This document shows, in pieces, positions 1 through 14,169 of a stretch of DNA of 64,000 bases; the first letter of the stretch is position 1, and every line of letters starts with the position of its first letter. Below the pieces are notes generated by a model. It saw only the letters and a list, made by a program, of their open reading frames with translations, did no database searches and was not told the origin of the DNA. The translations under genes were made by a program, and so were the position numbers. Source of the stretch: Siccibacter colletis (GTDB lineage Bacteria; Pseudomonadota; Gammaproteobacteria; Enterobacterales; Enterobacteriaceae); the NCBI RefSeq assembly GCF_000696575.1, contig NZ_JMSQ01000008.1, positions 1 through 64,000 of the forward strand, given 5' to 3'.

Positions 1-977
<977 letters not shown>

Positions 978-990
978 TTAACCCTGTGGC

Positions 991-3114
<2,124 letters not shown>

Positions 3115-3150
3115 CTATTGCCTTAGGCGTTCAGAATAAGTTGCCAAAAA

Positions 3151-3176
3151 GCGGGCGGCTTACCTGAAGCGCCCGC
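3151..3176 (-). promoter_or_regulatory. Intercistronic hairpin between rpsG and fusA
   Basis: A GC-rich stem pairs GCGGGCG (3151-3157) with CGCCCGC (3170-3176), extended by CTT/AAG after one bulged base, with a 5-base loop. It lies between the rpsG stop and the fusA start. No T tract follows, so it is more likely a processing or attenuation structure than a full terminator. Confidence 0.4.
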
Positions 3177-3200
3177 CTTGTGACTAAGACTCCGAAGGGA

Positions 3201-4245
<1,045 letters not shown>

Positions 4246-4267
4246 GAAATATACAGAGATCGCAACG

Positions 4268-4555
4268 TCACCAGGCCATTTGACTTTGGTGACTGAGCGT
4301 CATTCTGACGAAATCAGTATAGCTAACCCTAACGATACTGTTCGAAATTTGAGCAGACAGGCCGCGCGCTTCAACGTCATCACGCAGCACGCTCACTGAG
4401 ATGGGGGCGCTGCGCAGCTTTTCAAGGAACAAGCCGCCTTCAATCGCAGCAATCACGCCGTCCTGCAGCAGCAGCACCTCATCCCCCGGCTGCAGCGCCG
4501 AAAGAAAGGTCGAGAAATCACAGTGCCAGGGAGAGTGGCTCAGAGTGTGCAGCAT
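4268..4555 (-). CDS. tusB: tRNA 2-thiouridine relay protein TusB
   Basis: TusB is a subunit of the TusBCD heterohexamer, which passes persulfide sulfur from TusA to TusE for 2-thiolation of wobble uridine (mnm5s2U34) by MnmA. The 95-residue product, MLHTLSHSPWHCDFSTFLSA, has the size and start of the DsrH-like family. It is the last gene of the yheO-tusDCB run, starting 7 bases after the tusC stop. TusB itself does not hold the catalytic cysteine; that is in TusD. Confidence 0.95.
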   Translation of the reverse strand: MLHTLSHSPWHCDFSTFLSALQPGDEVLLLQDGVIAAIEGGLFLEKLRSAPISVSVLRDDVEARGLSAQISNSIVRVSYTDFVRMTLSHQSQMAW

Positions 4556-4562
4556 GTCGGCC

Positions 4563-4922
4563 TCAGAAAGTTAATACCACGTCATAGTCGTTGAGGCGCG
4601 CGCGCCAGGCGTCCGGCTCAACGATGTCGGCATCCAGCACTAACGTCTGGTGCTTTGCCAGGCCGCGTTCTCGCAAAGCGCGGGCGCACACCCAGTACTG
4701 CTCAATGTCGTAGAGCGGCAGCACGCGGAAGGTCGCGATATAGTCCCGCGCCAGAATTTTCGCTGGCTGCTGATCCGGCAGGAGTTGCAGTACGCCGTCA
4801 CCGATGAAGAAGACACCAATCTCCTCACTCAGGGCAGAAGTCGCCAGCAGCGCATCCAGCCCTTCGCGGCCGGCGCTGGAACCGTGGGGAGCAGAAGTAA
4901 AAACGTAAGCGATGCGTTTCAT
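4563..4922 (-). CDS. tusC: tRNA 2-thiouridine relay protein TusC
   Basis: TusC is the DsrF-like subunit of the TusBCD sulfur relay complex. The 119-residue product ([21 protein letters not shown]) has the usual length and the DsrE/F fold signature of an N-terminal strand followed by a small-residue loop. Its start codon shares one base with the tusD stop (TGATG), so translation is likely coupled. Confidence 0.95.
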   Translation of the reverse strand: MKRIAYVFTSAPHGSSAGREGLDALLATSALSEEIGVFFIGDGVLQLLPDQQPAKILARDYIATFRVLPLYDIEQYWVCARALRERGLAKHQTLVLDADIVEPDAWRARLNDYDVVLTF

Positions 4923-5308
4923 CAGAACTGTACCATCCGATCGCAGGCCAGGGTCGCCTGCGCCAGCGCACCCAGGCCGCTCAGGGTAAAACCGGGCTGC
5001 AGGTTAGCGGCAGGCAACTGCTGCAGCGCCGCCTGCTCATCGTCGGTCACGCCACGTCGCAGCGCAGCCGCAACGCAGATATGCAGTTCCACGCCGTGCT
5101 GCTGGTTCAGTTGCTGCCAGGCGCGCACCAGATCGAACTCGTCGCTGGCCGGCGCGGTGAGCTGATTGGCGTTATACACGCCTTCACGATAGAAAAAGAT
5201 ACTTTCAAGCTGATGCCCTTCCGCCAGCACGGCCTGCGCGAAGCGTAACGCGCTGCTCGCCTGCTGCGTGCCGTAAGCCGGGCCCGTCACCATCATGGCA
5301 AAACGCAT
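4922..5308 (-). CDS. tusD: tRNA 2-thiouridine relay protein TusD, catalytic subunit
   Basis: TusD carries the active-site cysteine that accepts sulfur from TusA. In this 128-residue product Cys78 falls in [13 protein letters not shown], matching the position of the catalytic Cys in E. coli. The start overlaps the yheO stop by one base and the stop overlaps the tusC start by one base, giving a tightly coupled yheO-tusD-tusC-tusB unit. Confidence 0.96.
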   Translation of the reverse strand: MRFAMMVTGPAYGTQQASSALRFAQAVLAEGHQLESIFFYREGVYNANQLTAPASDEFDLVRAWQQLNQQHGVELHICVAAALRRGVTDDEQAALQQLPAANLQPGFTLSGLGALAQATLACDRMVQF

Positions 5309-6036
5309 CAGCGCTCCTGCCCGACAAAATCACCGCTTTTGAACTGGCGAATGTAGAGATAGACCGTGTGCTTGGAGATATTCAGGCGGTCCGCCACCTG
5401 GTTTATCGCGTCTTTGATGTCGAAGATGCCTTTCTCATAAAGATTGAGCACGATCTGGCGATTCTTGGCGTTATTGGACACGTTGCGGTCGGCATTGACC
5501 TCTTCGATGGTGAACTCCAGCGTCTGGGTCACCAGGTCCTCCACCGACGAGGCGAAGTTAACCGATGACGGCACTTCCTGGTCCGGCGTCTCTGGCGGAA
5601 TAAAGGTGCTCATGATCTGCGAGAACGGCACGTCGAGATTCATATTGATACACAGCAGGCCAATCACCCGGTGTTCGCGGTTGCGGATGGCGATGGTCAC
5701 CGATTTCATCAGCACACCGCTTTTTGCTCGGGTGAAATAGCACTTCGATACGCTACTGTCGGCGCCGGTCATGTCGTGCAGCATACGCAGCGCCAGGTCA
5801 GTAATGGGTGAGCCGATTTTACGACCGGTATGTTCGCCGTTGGCGATGCGGATGGCGGAACATTTCAAATCCTGTAATGAGTGCAACACAATTTCGCAAT
5901 GGGAACCAATCAGCATCGCTAAGCCGTCAACCACCGCTTCATAGGATTTAAGGATATCGAAGTCGGTCTGGTCAAAGGGACGTTGATCCAGTAAGTCGAG
6001 CTCACTGGTTTCGTTGGTTAAAAGCGAATTGGACAT
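5308..6036 (-). CDS. yheO: YheO-type DNA-binding regulator (PAS-like plus HTH)
   Basis: This 242-residue protein belongs to the YheO family: an N-terminal PAS-like YheO domain (about residues 25-140) followed by a C-terminal helix-turn-helix segment (about 180-235, with [24 protein letters not shown]). The ligand and target genes are not known to me. It is the first gene of the tus run, so it may control tRNA thiolation, but that is only inference from position. A typical length for the family is about 240 residues. Confidence 0.92.
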   Translation of the reverse strand: MSNSLLTNETSELDLLDQRPFDQTDFDILKSYEAVVDGLAMLIGSHCEIVLHSLQDLKCSAIRIANGEHTGRKIGSPITDLALRMLHDMTGADSSVSKCYFTRAKSGVLMKSVTIAIRNREHRVIGLLCINMNLDVPFSQIMSTFIPPETPDQEVPSSVNFASSVEDLVTQTLEFTIEEVNADRNVSNNAKNRQIVLNLYEKGIFDIKDAINQVADRLNISKHTVYLYIRQFKSGDFVGQER

Positions 6037-6176
6037 GAAAAGATACCACCCTCTAAAGAGAGCCTGTCGTATTATCGTGTCAGGGCAGACTCATTACTCA
6101 GTTGTTACGCAGACGGCTAAAGTAATACAGCGTCAGACGCGCTTTCCAGTTTTTATTATATCCTGCCACAAATAAA

Positions 6177-6205
6177 AAACCGCCGCCCAATTGGGGCGGC
6201 GGTTT
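6177..6205 (-). terminator. Rho-independent terminator of fkpA
   Basis: Twelve-base arms (6177-6188 and 6194-6205, AAACCGCCGCCC against GGGCGGCGGTTT) surround a 5-base loop. On the minus strand the stem is followed by a T-rich run (TTTTTTATTT). It lies 12 bases after the fkpA stop. Confidence 0.88.
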
Positions 6206-6217
6206 CGTATCAGAAAC

Positions 6218-7051
6218 TTACTTCTGCGCAGCGGCCGGTTTTTCTTCGCCTGCTGCCGGTGCCTTCTCATCCTGTTTAGCAGCCGGTTTGATGTCCAGCA
6301 GCTCTACGTCGAAGACCAGGGTGGAGTCAGCCGGAATACCCGGAACGCCGGTTTTCCCGTATGCCAGCTCTGGCGGGATAACCATCTTGATTTTGCCGCC
6401 TTTCTTGATGTATTTCAGGCCTTCGGTCCAGCCCGGGATAACACCATCCAGACGGAAGGAGAGCGGCTCGCCACGGGTATAGGAGTTATCGAACTCTTTA
6501 CCGTCGATCAGCGTACCCTTGTAGTTCACGACCACGGTATCGCTGTCTTTCGGCGCAGCACCGGTGCCTTCTTTCTCTACTTTGTAGATCAGGCCAGTAG
6601 AAGAGGTTTTAGTACCCTTCTCTTTCGCGAAAGCGTCACGGAAGGCTTTACCCTTCTCGGCGTTCTCTTTCGCGTCTTTTTCCATCTTAGCCTGCGCAGC
6701 ATTCTTCACGCGCGCTTCGAATTCCTGAAGAGTTTTCTCAATGTCCTGATCGGACATTTTGCTGTTGCCCGCGAAGGCATCCTGAACGCCTGCGATCAGC
6801 TGTGCTTTATCGAGCTTCACGCCCAGCTTCTCTTGCTCTTTCAGGGAGTTTTCCATGTAACGTCCCAGCGATGCACCCAGAGCGTAAGCCGATTTCTGGT
6901 CGTCGCTTTTAAACGCATCCTTGTTCGCTGCTGCTGATTTGGTGTCCGCCGCGGCGTCTTTCGCTGCCGCTGGCGCTGCGAATGCGGTAGAAGCATTCAG
7001 TGCAACTGCCATGGTGGTGGCCAGCAGGGTTACTTTAAACAATGATTTCAT
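6218..7051 (-). CDS. fkpA: Periplasmic FKBP-type peptidyl-prolyl isomerase and chaperone FkpA
   Basis: FkpA is a dimeric periplasmic chaperone and proline isomerase that helps fold envelope proteins. The 277-residue product starts at MKSLFKVTLLATTMAVALNA (7051), a clear signal peptide cleaved near STAFA-APAAA. This ATG was chosen over one 11 codons upstream because the signal peptide begins here. An alpha-helical dimerisation region is followed by the FKBP domain (VVVNYKGTLIDGKEFDNSY, VIPGWTEGL, PPELAYGKTG). The last 30 residues are Ala/Lys/Pro-rich. In E. coli the gene is under sigmaE; I could not find a convincing sigmaE -35 here. Confidence 0.97.
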   Translation of the reverse strand: MKSLFKVTLLATTMAVALNASTAFAAPAAAKDAAADTKSAAANKDAFKSDDQKSAYALGASLGRYMENSLKEQEKLGVKLDKAQLIAGVQDAFAGNSKMSDQDIEKTLQEFEARVKNAAQAKMEKDAKENAEKGKAFRDAFAKEKGTKTSSTGLIYKVEKEGTGAAPKDSDTVVVNYKGTLIDGKEFDNSYTRGEPLSFRLDGVIPGWTEGLKYIKKGGKIKMVIPPELAYGKTGVPGIPADSTLVFDVELLDIKPAAKQDEKAPAAGEEKPAAAQK

Positions 7052-7281
7052 CCATATCTCCAGGGTCGGGGTATTGCTCCCCATGTTAACTAAATTTCAG
7101 ACACGTAATATAAAACGTCGTGGAGGAAATCTACACAATCTCTCCCCTTCTGATCGAGTTAATTACGACTATTTTTGTTTAAATTAGTTTCCTGCGCTTA
7201 CGGAATATATCGGTAGCGGGGAAATTTGCGTAAAATCCTGGCGCGCCTGCCACGCTGGCCTAAAAAACAACCGGGGGAATT

Positions 7282-7500
7282 ATGCCGCAGCACTCAATCG
7301 AAGAACGGCTGGCCGAGCTGGAAAGCCGACTGGCCTTTCAGGAACACACCATCGACGCGCTGAACCAGACGGTCACGGAACACGAGCTGGAAATGGCGAG
7401 ACTGCGCGATCATCTGCGCCTGCTGGTGGATAAGCTTAAAGCCACCCAGCCCTCAATGATGGCGTCGCAGTCGGAAGAGACCCCGCCACCGCACTACTGA
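7282..7500 (+). CDS. slyX: SlyX family protein
   Basis: The 72-residue product ([20 protein letters not shown]) is a short, charged coiled-coil protein of the SlyX family; its function is not established. It lies divergent from fkpA and convergent with slyD, ending at a shared terminator. Length matches the family. Confidence 0.93.
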   Translation: MPQHSIEERLAELESRLAFQEHTIDALNQTVTEHELEMARLRDHLRLLVDKLKATQPSMMASQSEETPPPHY

Positions 7501-7506
7501 AGCAAT

Positions 7507-7534
7507 AAAAAAGGCGCCCGGAGGCGCCTTTTTT
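7507..7534. terminator. Bidirectional terminator between slyX and slyD
   Basis: A perfect 12-bp stem (7507-7518 and 7523-7534) of AAAAAAGGCGCC and its complement around the loop CGGA. The A6 and T6 flanks let it work in both directions for the convergent slyX and slyD. Confidence 0.93.
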
Positions 7535-7544
7535 GCAGTGCAGC

Positions 7545-8126
7545 TTAGTGGCAGCCACAACCGCCATTGCCACAACCGCCTTTGTTACCGTGGTCATGAC
7601 CGTGGCCGTGACCGCCGCAGCAGCCATCGTGATCGTGGTCATGGTCGTGATGATGGTCGTGCGCACCGTGAACGTGGCCGTGAGCCAGTTCTTCTTCGGT
7701 CGCTTCGCGGATAGCAACGACTTCCACGTTGAACTTCAGGTTCTGGCCAGCCAGCATGTGGTTACCGTCAACCACAACGTGATCGTCTTCCACTTCGGTG
7801 ATCTCAACCGGTACCGGACCCTGGTCGGTCTCTGCCAGGAAGCGCATGCCAACCTGCAGTTCGTCAACGCCCATGAATACGTCTTTAGGAACGCGCTGAA
7901 CCAGGTTCTCGTCGTACTGACCGTATGCGTCGTTCGCGGTTACCGCAACGTCGAATTTGTCGCCAACGTCGTGGCCTTCCAGCGCCGTTTCCAGGCCAGA
8001 GATCAGAGAGCCGTGACCATGCAGGTAATCCAGCGGCGCACTCACCGGAGATTCATCAACCAACACACCGTCTTCTGTACGTACCTGATAGGCCAGGCTG
8101 ACCACCAGGTCTTTTGCTACTTTCAT
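7545..8126 (-). CDS. slyD: FKBP-type peptidyl-prolyl isomerase and nickel metallochaperone SlyD
   Basis: SlyD is a cytosolic proline isomerase and chaperone that also supplies nickel to hydrogenase maturation (with HypB). The 193-residue product has the FKBP domain (MKVAKDLVVSLAYQV) with an inserted flap, then a metal-binding tail from about residue 148. The tail is a run of His, Asp, Gly and Cys (for example HDHHHDHDHDHD and CCGGHGHGHDHG) ending GGCGCH. It is convergent with slyX. Confidence 0.98.
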   Translation of the reverse strand: MKVAKDLVVSLAYQVRTEDGVLVDESPVSAPLDYLHGHGSLISGLETALEGHDVGDKFDVAVTANDAYGQYDENLVQRVPKDVFMGVDELQVGMRFLAETDQGPVPVEITEVEDDHVVVDGNHMLAGQNLKFNVEVVAIREATEEELAHGHVHGAHDHHHDHDHDHDGCCGGHGHGHDHGNKGGCGNGGCGCH

Positions 8127-8220
8127 GATATCTCCTGAGCAGGGGAAGAATAGTGGCGCAGATTGTAGCGGAATTCTGCACCCGTGTACCCCTTAGCTTA
8201 AAAAAAGCTGGGCTATAGCG

Positions 8221-8421
8221 CTAGTCCGGGTGAAAAATGCCGATCACCTGTTCCTCTTTGCGAACGTGCTCGCGCACCGCTTTATCCGCCTCGCGCATCT
8301 GGTGTCCGCACTTCACGCACTCCACGATATCGACGCTGTTTTCGCGCCACATCGCCAGCGAATCCTGAGCCTTGCACGCCGGGCAGGTTGCGCCGGCGAT
8401 AAACCGTTTACGTTGCGACAT
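8221..8421 (-). CDS. yheV: YheV family putative zinc ribbon protein
   Basis: The 66-residue product has two CxxC pairs, CPAC (near residue 13) and CVKC (near residue 36), forming a probable zinc ribbon. Its function is unknown. It starts 9 bases after the kefB stop, making it the last gene of a kefG-kefB-yheV unit, as in E. coli. Confidence 0.92.
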   Translation of the reverse strand: MSQRKRFIAGATCPACKAQDSLAMWRENSVDIVECVKCGHQMREADKAVREHVRKEEQVIGIFHPD

Positions 8422-8430
8422 TACTCACCT

Positions 8431-10236
8431 TTACTCAAATTCGTCCCAGCCATCGAACTGACGCCGCTCCTGCTGCATCTCACGCTGGAAGATCTCTTCC
8501 AGCTCGCGTCGCGCTTCACGGGCGCGGGAAATTTGCGCGCTGTCGGTATGGACCGGCATCAGCTCGCGCAGCATGCGCATATCGAGCCTGCGAAAATGCA
8601 GCTGCGCGCGCTGCGCCTGATGCGGATGCATCCCCAGCGTCATCAGCGTTTTGCGCCCCAGCTCCAGCGCACTGGAGAAGGTTTCACGCGAGAACTGCTT
8701 CACCCCGGCCTGCAGCAGCTCGTGCGCCTCAACGCGGCCTCTGGCACGGGCCAGAATGCTGAGGTGCGGGAAGTGCTGCTGGCAGAGGTGCACAATCTTC
8801 ATGGTGTCTTCCGGCTCGTTGCAGGTAATCACGATGGACTTCGCTGACGCGGCACCCGCCGAACGCAGCAGTTCCACCTGGGTGGCATCCCCGTAATAGA
8901 CCTTATAGCCATATTTCCGCATCAGATTCACCGCGCTGATATCGCGTTCCAGCACCGTGATGCGCATGGTGTTTGCCATCAGCAGGCGCCCGATGACCTG
9001 CCCGAAACGCCCGAAGCCGACGATAATCACCTGCGGTTCGTCATCATCGACCCACGGCATTTCCACTTCTTCATCGCCGGCATTGAAACGATGCGCCAGC
9101 CACTTGTCGATACCTTTCATCAACAGCGGCGTGGTCATCATTGAAAGCGTCACCGTCACCAGCAGCAGCGCCATCTGGTCGCCCTGAAACAGGCGCTGGG
9201 ACGAGGCGGTAGAGAACAGCACGAACGCAAACTCGCCGCCCTGGCTCAGCACGCTGGCGAACTGCATGCGCTCGGAGCTGCGCAAGCCATAGATGCGCGC
9301 CAGCAGGTAGAGGATCAGGGTTTTTACCGCCACCAGCACCGCGACGCTCATCAGCACCCACAATACATGGGTATAGAGGACGCCGAGGTTCAGCGCCATT
9401 CCTACGGAAATAAAGAACAGGCCGAGCAGCAGCCCTTTAAAGGGATCGATGGACATCTCCAGCTCGTGGCGATACTCGCTTTCCGCCAGCAGCACGCCGG
9501 CGATGAAGGTGCCGAGTGCCATCGACAGCCCCAGCGCGTCCATAAACAGCGCCGAGCCAAGCACCAGCAGTAGCGAGGCGGCGGTAAACACTTCGCGCAC
9601 GCCCGACGCGGCGATATAGCGAAACACCGGGCGCAGCAGATAGCGTCCGCCCACCAGCATGCCGGCAAACGCCAGCACCTTCATGCCGACCTTCATCCAG
9701 TCGAGCGGCTGATCGCTGCTGCCCGCCAGCAGTGGCACCAGCGCCAGCGCCGGGATGACCGCCAGATCCTGAAACAGCAGTACCGAAAACCCGAGCTGCC
9801 CGGCTTCGCTGCGGTTCATGCCCTTATCGCGCATCAGCTGTAGCGCCATCGCCGTGGACGACATCGCCAGGCCAATCCCGCCGACCACCGCCGCCTGCCA
9901 CGAGAAGTCAGTGAGCATCAGCAGCCCGGCCAACAGCGCCGCGCTGAACAGCACCTGTGCGGCCCCCACGCCAAAAATCGAGCGCCGCAGCTGCCAGAGT
10001 TTTGACGGGTTAAGCTCCAGCCCGATGATAAACATCAGGAATACCACGCCCAGCTCCGAGAAGTGCAGGATCTCTTCTACGTCACTGATAAAACCCAGCC
10101 CCCACGGGCCAATGGCAATGCCCGCCAGCAGGTAACCCAGCACGGCACCGATACCGAGCCTGGCGGCAATCGGTACGGCCACCACGGCGGCGAACAGAAA
10201 CAGCACGCCGGCCAGCATAATATCTCCACCTTCCAT
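8431..10236 (-). CDS. kefB: Glutathione-regulated potassium-efflux antiporter KefB
   Basis: KefB is an inner-membrane K+/H+ antiporter that is held shut by glutathione and opened by glutathione adducts of electrophiles, acidifying the cytoplasm for protection. From the start [13 protein letters not shown] (10236) it is 601 residues, the family length. An in-frame upstream ATG was rejected because it would add 43 residues inside kefG. Residues 1-380 hold about 12 membrane segments (CPA2 type). The C-terminal RCK/TrkA-N domain carries [17 protein letters not shown] near residue 400. The start overlaps the kefG stop by one base. Confidence 0.97.
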   Translation of the reverse strand: MEGGDIMLAGVLFLFAAVVAVPIAARLGIGAVLGYLLAGIAIGPWGLGFISDVEEILHFSELGVVFLMFIIGLELNPSKLWQLRRSIFGVGAAQVLFSAALLAGLLMLTDFSWQAAVVGGIGLAMSSTAMALQLMRDKGMNRSEAGQLGFSVLLFQDLAVIPALALVPLLAGSSDQPLDWMKVGMKVLAFAGMLVGGRYLLRPVFRYIAASGVREVFTAASLLLVLGSALFMDALGLSMALGTFIAGVLLAESEYRHELEMSIDPFKGLLLGLFFISVGMALNLGVLYTHVLWVLMSVAVLVAVKTLILYLLARIYGLRSSERMQFASVLSQGGEFAFVLFSTASSQRLFQGDQMALLLVTVTLSMMTTPLLMKGIDKWLAHRFNAGDEEVEMPWVDDDEPQVIIVGFGRFGQVIGRLLMANTMRITVLERDISAVNLMRKYGYKVYYGDATQVELLRSAGAASAKSIVITCNEPEDTMKIVHLCQQHFPHLSILARARGRVEAHELLQAGVKQFSRETFSSALELGRKTLMTLGMHPHQAQRAQLHFRRLDMRMLRELMPVHTDSAQISRAREARRELEEIFQREMQQERRQFDGWDEFE

Positions 10237-10790
10237 CAGCGGCCCCCCGGCAAATGTGGGGAGGACAGCCATTCGCCGTAGGCGGCAGCATGGGTTGCCA
10301 GTTCCTGCGGCGACTGACGGCGCGCCCAGTAGACGATCATCGGATTGAGCCAGTGCATACGGCACATCGCCGCGGTCAGCTCGAAAGGCCGCAGGATTTC
10401 ATTCAGCGGATAGCGATTAAAACCGTCATAGCGATACGCCCCCTCCGGCTCGCCGGTGGTAATGACGTTACGCCAGTACTTACCGGCCAGCTGGTTACCG
10501 CCCACGCCGCTGGCAAAACCGCGGCTTAGCACGCGGTCGAGCCACTCTTTGAGCAGCGCCGGACAGCTGTAGGTATAGAGCGGAAACTGGAACACAATCA
10601 CATCGTGCTCACTCAGCAGCGCCTGCTCCTGGGGAATATCAATAAAAAAGTCAGGATAGTGCGCGTAGAGATCGTGCACGGTGACGTGAGGCAGTTGCTG
10701 AGCCGGCTTAAGCAAAACCCGGTTGGCTACCGAGTCCTGAGATTCCGGATGGGCATACAGCAGCAGAACTTTAGGCGGCTGTGACATCAT
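10236..10790 (-). CDS. kefG: KefB ancillary flavoprotein KefG
   Basis: KefG is a flavodoxin-fold, NAD(P)H quinone oxidoreductase-like protein needed for full KefB activity at the membrane. The 184-residue product begins [20 protein letters not shown], the FMN phosphate-binding region of the family. I chose the start at 10790 over a further upstream ATG (10808) because of the match to the E. coli start. Its stop overlaps the kefB start (TGATG), which supports coupled synthesis of the two partners. Confidence 0.95.
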   Translation of the reverse strand: MMSQPPKVLLLYAHPESQDSVANRVLLKPAQQLPHVTVHDLYAHYPDFFIDIPQEQALLSEHDVIVFQFPLYTYSCPALLKEWLDRVLSRGFASGVGGNQLAGKYWRNVITTGEPEGAYRYDGFNRYPLNEILRPFELTAAMCRMHWLNPMIVYWARRQSPQELATHAAAYGEWLSSPHLPGGR

Positions 10791-11048
10791 TCCCCTCCAG
10801 GGTGTCATAGTACTTTTCTTTCAGTCAGCCTTTGGCGTTCGGGTGCCGCGATGTTGCCTGAATGATTTTGTGTATTGTCATTAATTTGGGCTACCATGGC
10901 GCCCCACGCGATGCATGACGCAGCGCGTCACTAAAGGTGATTCCGCTTCCTCAGAGATACTGACGCACGCAGATGACAGTGCATCGCGCGGCTGAAGCGG
11001 CACAGCCTTTTAATGACAATTTAACATAGTCTGAACAAACGGCGCCTT

Positions 11049-12953
11049 ATGATTGTTTTCTCCTCGCTACAAATTCGTCGCGGTACCCGCGTGCTGCTGG
11101 ACAATGCCACCGCCACCATCAACCCCGGCCAGAAAGTCGGCCTGGTGGGCAAAAACGGCTGCGGTAAATCCACGCTGCTTGCGCTGCTGAAAAATGAGAT
11201 TAGCGCAGACGGCGGCAGCTTCAGCTTCCCGGGAACCTGGCAGCTTGCCTGGGTCAACCAGGAGACGCCCGCGCTGGCGATGCCGGCTATGGACTATGTC
11301 ATCGACGGCGACCGCGAATATCGCCAGCTTGAGCGCGACCTGCACGCCGCCAACGAGCGCAACGACGGCAACGCTATCGCCACGCTCCACGGTAAGCTGG
11401 ACGCCATTGACGCCTGGACTATCCGTTCGCGTGCCGCCAGCCTGCTGCACGGCTTAGGTTTCAGCAACGAACAGCTGGAGCGCCCGGTGAGTGATTTCTC
11501 CGGTGGCTGGCGCATGCGCCTTAACCTTGCTCAGGCGCTGATCTGCCGCTCTGACCTGCTGCTGCTTGATGAACCGACCAACCACCTCGATCTCGATGCG
11601 GTGATCTGGCTGGAGCGCTGGCTGAAAAGCTACCCCGGCACGCTGATCCTGATTTCTCACGACCGCGACTTCCTCGATCCGGTGGTGGATAAAATCATTC
11701 ATATCGAACAGCAGAACATGTTCGAGTACACCGGGAACTACAGCTCGTTCGAGCGCCAGCGCGCGACGCGTCTGGCCCAGCAGCAGGCCACCTACGAAAG
11801 CCAGCAGGAGCGCGTGGCGCATCTGCAAAGCTTCATCAACCGCTTTAAAGCAAAAGCCTCGAAGGCCAAACAGGCGCAGAGCCGCATTAAGATGCTGGAG
11901 CGCATGGAGCTGATCGCCCCGGCGCACGTGGATAACCCGTTCCACTTCAGCTTCCGCGCGCCGGAAAGCCTGCCGAACCCGCTGCTGAAAATGGAAAAGG
12001 TCAGCGCGGGTTACGGGGATCGCACTATCCTCGACTCCATCAAGCTGAACCTGGTCCCGGGTTCGCGTATTGGTTTGCTGGGACGCAACGGTGCAGGTAA
12101 ATCCACGCTGATTAAGCTGCTGGCGGGCGAACTGGCCCCGGTCAGCGGCGACATCGGCCTCGCGAAGGGCATCAAGCTCGGCTATTTCGCCCAGCATCAG
12201 CTGGAGTTTCTGCGCGCCGACGAATCGCCATTGCAGCATCTGGCGCGCCTCGCCCCGCAGGAGCTGGAGCAGAAGCTGCGCGACTACCTCGGCGGCTTCG
12301 GCTTCCAGGGCGACAAGGTGAGCGAGAACACCGAGCGCTTTTCCGGCGGCGAAAAGGCGCGGCTGGTGCTGGCGCTGATCGTCTGGCAGCGCCCCAACCT
12401 GCTGCTGCTCGACGAACCGACCAACCACCTCGACCTCGACATGCGTCAGGCGCTGACCGATGCGCTTATCGAATTTGAAGGCGCGCTGGTGGTGGTATCG
12501 CACGACCGCCACCTGATCCGCTCCACCACCGACGACCTCTATCTGGTCCACGACGGCAAAGTGGAAGCCTTTGACGGCGACCTGGAAGATTACCAGCAGT
12601 GGCTGAGCGATGTGCAGAAGCAGGAGAGCCAGGGCGACGAGGCCGCCAAAGATAACGCCAACTCGGCACAAGCGCGTAAAGATCAGAAGCGCCGCGAGGC
12701 GGAGCTGCGCACCCTGACCCAGCCAATCCGCAAAGAGATCGCCCGCCTCGAAAAAGAGATGGAGAAGCTTAACGCGACCCTTGCTGGCGTTGAGGAGAAG
12801 CTAAGCGACAGCGGGCTGTACGATCCGGGCCGCAAAGCCGAAATGAACGAGGCGCTGCAACTGCAGGCGAAAACCAAAGCCGGTCTCGAAGCGTGTGAAA
12901 TGGCATGGCTTGACGCGCAGGAGTCACTGGAGCAGATGCTGAACCAGCCATGA
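11049..12953 (+). CDS. yheS: ABC-F family ATPase YheS
   Basis: The 634-residue protein has two ABC ATPase domains and no membrane segment, the layout of ABC-F translation factors that bind the ribosomal E site. Walker A motifs are GKNGCGKSTLL (near residue 35) and GRNGAGKSTLI (near 346); signature motifs are FSGGWRMRLNLA and FSGGEKARLVLA; both Walker B boxes read LLLDEPTNHLDLD. A linker of charged residues (about 235-290) joins them and a coiled-coil tail follows. YheS is implicated in relieving ribosome stalling; that role is from family knowledge. Confidence 0.96.
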   Translation: MIVFSSLQIRRGTRVLLDNATATINPGQKVGLVGKNGCGKSTLLALLKNEISADGGSFSFPGTWQLAWVNQETPALAMPAMDYVIDGDREYRQLERDLHAANERNDGNAIATLHGKLDAIDAWTIRSRAASLLHGLGFSNEQLERPVSDFSGGWRMRLNLAQALICRSDLLLLDEPTNHLDLDAVIWLERWLKSYPGTLILISHDRDFLDPVVDKIIHIEQQNMFEYTGNYSSFERQRATRLAQQQATYESQQERVAHLQSFINRFKAKASKAKQAQSRIKMLERMELIAPAHVDNPFHFSFRAPESLPNPLLKMEKVSAGYGDRTILDSIKLNLVPGSRIGLLGRNGAGKSTLIKLLAGELAPVSGDIGLAKGIKLGYFAQHQLEFLRADESPLQHLARLAPQELEQKLRDYLGGFGFQGDKVSENTERFSGGEKARLVLALIVWQRPNLLLLDEPTNHLDLDMRQALTDALIEFEGALVVVSHDRHLIRSTTDDLYLVHDGKVEAFDGDLEDYQQWLSDVQKQESQGDEAAKDNANSAQARKDQKRREAELRTLTQPIRKEIARLEKEMEKLNATLAGVEEKLSDSGLYDPGRKAEMNEALQLQAKTKAGLEACEMAWLDAQESLEQMLNQP

Positions 12954-13010
12954 TGCGCCGCGCCGGCGCTATCGTCGTCGGCGCGATCCTCCTCTATGGC
13001 CGTCACGTCA

Positions 13011-13045
13011 GCGGGCGGCCCTCTCTCTTAACCGCCCGCGTTTCT
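13011..13045 (+). terminator. Candidate terminator after yheS
   Basis: Eight-base arms GCGGGCGG (13011-13018) and CCGCCCGC (13032-13039) around a 13-base loop are followed by GTTTCT. The T run is short, so strength is uncertain. Confidence 0.5.
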
Positions 13046-13140
13046 CCTCACTTTGGCATTCACGCCCTTTATCGAAAGGGATAAAGTCATCAACTTTAAC
13101 CCCCGGTCACGATATAATCCTGATCAGACTTACTATTCAA

Positions 13141-14169
13141 ATGAGCATCATGACCGAGATCACCCACGCCGGGCTGGAAGCGCATCGCCCCGACTCACAG
13201 CACTTTGTTCCCATGCCGGGGGCGCGCAATCCGCATCTGCAAACCATGCTGCCGCGCGTGCTGCGCCGTCGCGTGAAGTTTACTCCGCACTGGCAGCGGC
13301 TCGACATGCCGGACGGTGATTTCGTCGATCTCGCGTGGAGCGAAGATCCGGCGGGTGCGGCGCACAAACCCCGGCTGGTGGTCTTTCATGGCCTGGAGGG
13401 CAGCCTGCACAGCCCCTACGCGCACGGCATGATCGAAGCGGCGAAGAAACGCGGCTGGCTGGGCGTAGTGATGCATTTTCGTGGTTGCAGCGGTGAACCG
13501 AACCGCATGAAGCGGATCTATCACTCCGGGGAAACCGAAGACGGCAGCTATTTTCTGTCGTGGCTGAAATCCACGTGGGGCGATGTGCCTACCGCCGCGG
13601 TGGGCTATTCGCTCGGCGGTAACATGCTGGCCTGCCTGATGGCGAAACAGGGCAGCGACTGTCTGCTTGATGCTGGCGTCGTGGTTTCTGCCCCGCTGCT
13701 GCTGGAGCAGTGCTGCTACCACATGGAAAAAGGCTTCAGCCGTTTCTACCAGCGTTATCTGCTCAACCTGCTGAAAGCCAACGTGGCGCGCAAGCTGCAC
13801 GCCTATCCCGGCACATTACCGGTCAGTATCAAGCAGCTGAAACAGATCCGCGGCCTGCGCGACTTCGACGATCTCATCACCTCGAAAATCCACGGTTTTG
13901 CAGACGCGCTGGACTACTACCGCCAGTGCAGCGCCATGCCGATGCTGCCCAATGTCGCAAAACCAATGCTTATCATCCATGCTAAAGATGATCCCTTTAT
14001 GGATCATCACGTGATACCCGACCCGACGCTGCTGCCGCCGTCGATTGAATACCAGCTGACCGACCATGGCGGGCATGTGGGTTTCGTAAGCGGTACGCTG
14101 CGCCGCCCGCAGATGTGGCTTGAACAGCGTGTGCCTGACTGGCTGACTCATTATCTGGATGTGCGATGA
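13141..14169 (+). CDS. yheT: Putative alpha/beta hydrolase YheT
   Basis: YheT belongs to the ABHD-like AB-hydrolase 4 family. The nucleophile elbow GYSLGGN (near residue 158), an Asp in HAKDDPFMD (near 281) and a His in DHGGHVGF (near 310) make a plausible Ser-Asp-His triad. The substrate is unknown. The 342-residue length fits the family (about 340). The start could also be the ATG three codons later (13150), as neither has a strong ribosome binding site. The stop overlaps yheU by four bases (ATGA). Confidence 0.93.
   Translation: MSIMTEITHAGLEAHRPDSQHFVPMPGARNPHLQTMLPRVLRRRVKFTPHWQRLDMPDGDFVDLAWSEDPAGAAHKPRLVVFHGLEGSLHSPYAHGMIEAAKKRGWLGVVMHFRGCSGEPNRMKRIYHSGETEDGSYFLSWLKSTWGDVPTAAVGYSLGGNMLACLMAKQGSDCLLDAGVVVSAPLLLEQCCYHMEKGFSRFYQRYLLNLLKANVARKLHAYPGTLPVSIKQLKQIRGLRDFDDLITSKIHGFADALDYYRQCSAMPMLPNVAKPMLIIHAKDDPFMDHHVIPDPTLLPPSIEYQLTDHGGHVGFVSGTLRRPQMWLEQRVPDWLTHYLDVR

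Noticed and set aside
7081-7140. sigmaE promoter for fkpA
   Set aside because: A TCTGA -10-like sequence is present on the minus strand but no GGAACTT-like -35 at the right distance.
11454-12671. 405-codon minus-strand ORF over yheS
   Set aside because: Antisense of the two ABC domains of yheS; no start signal and no family features.
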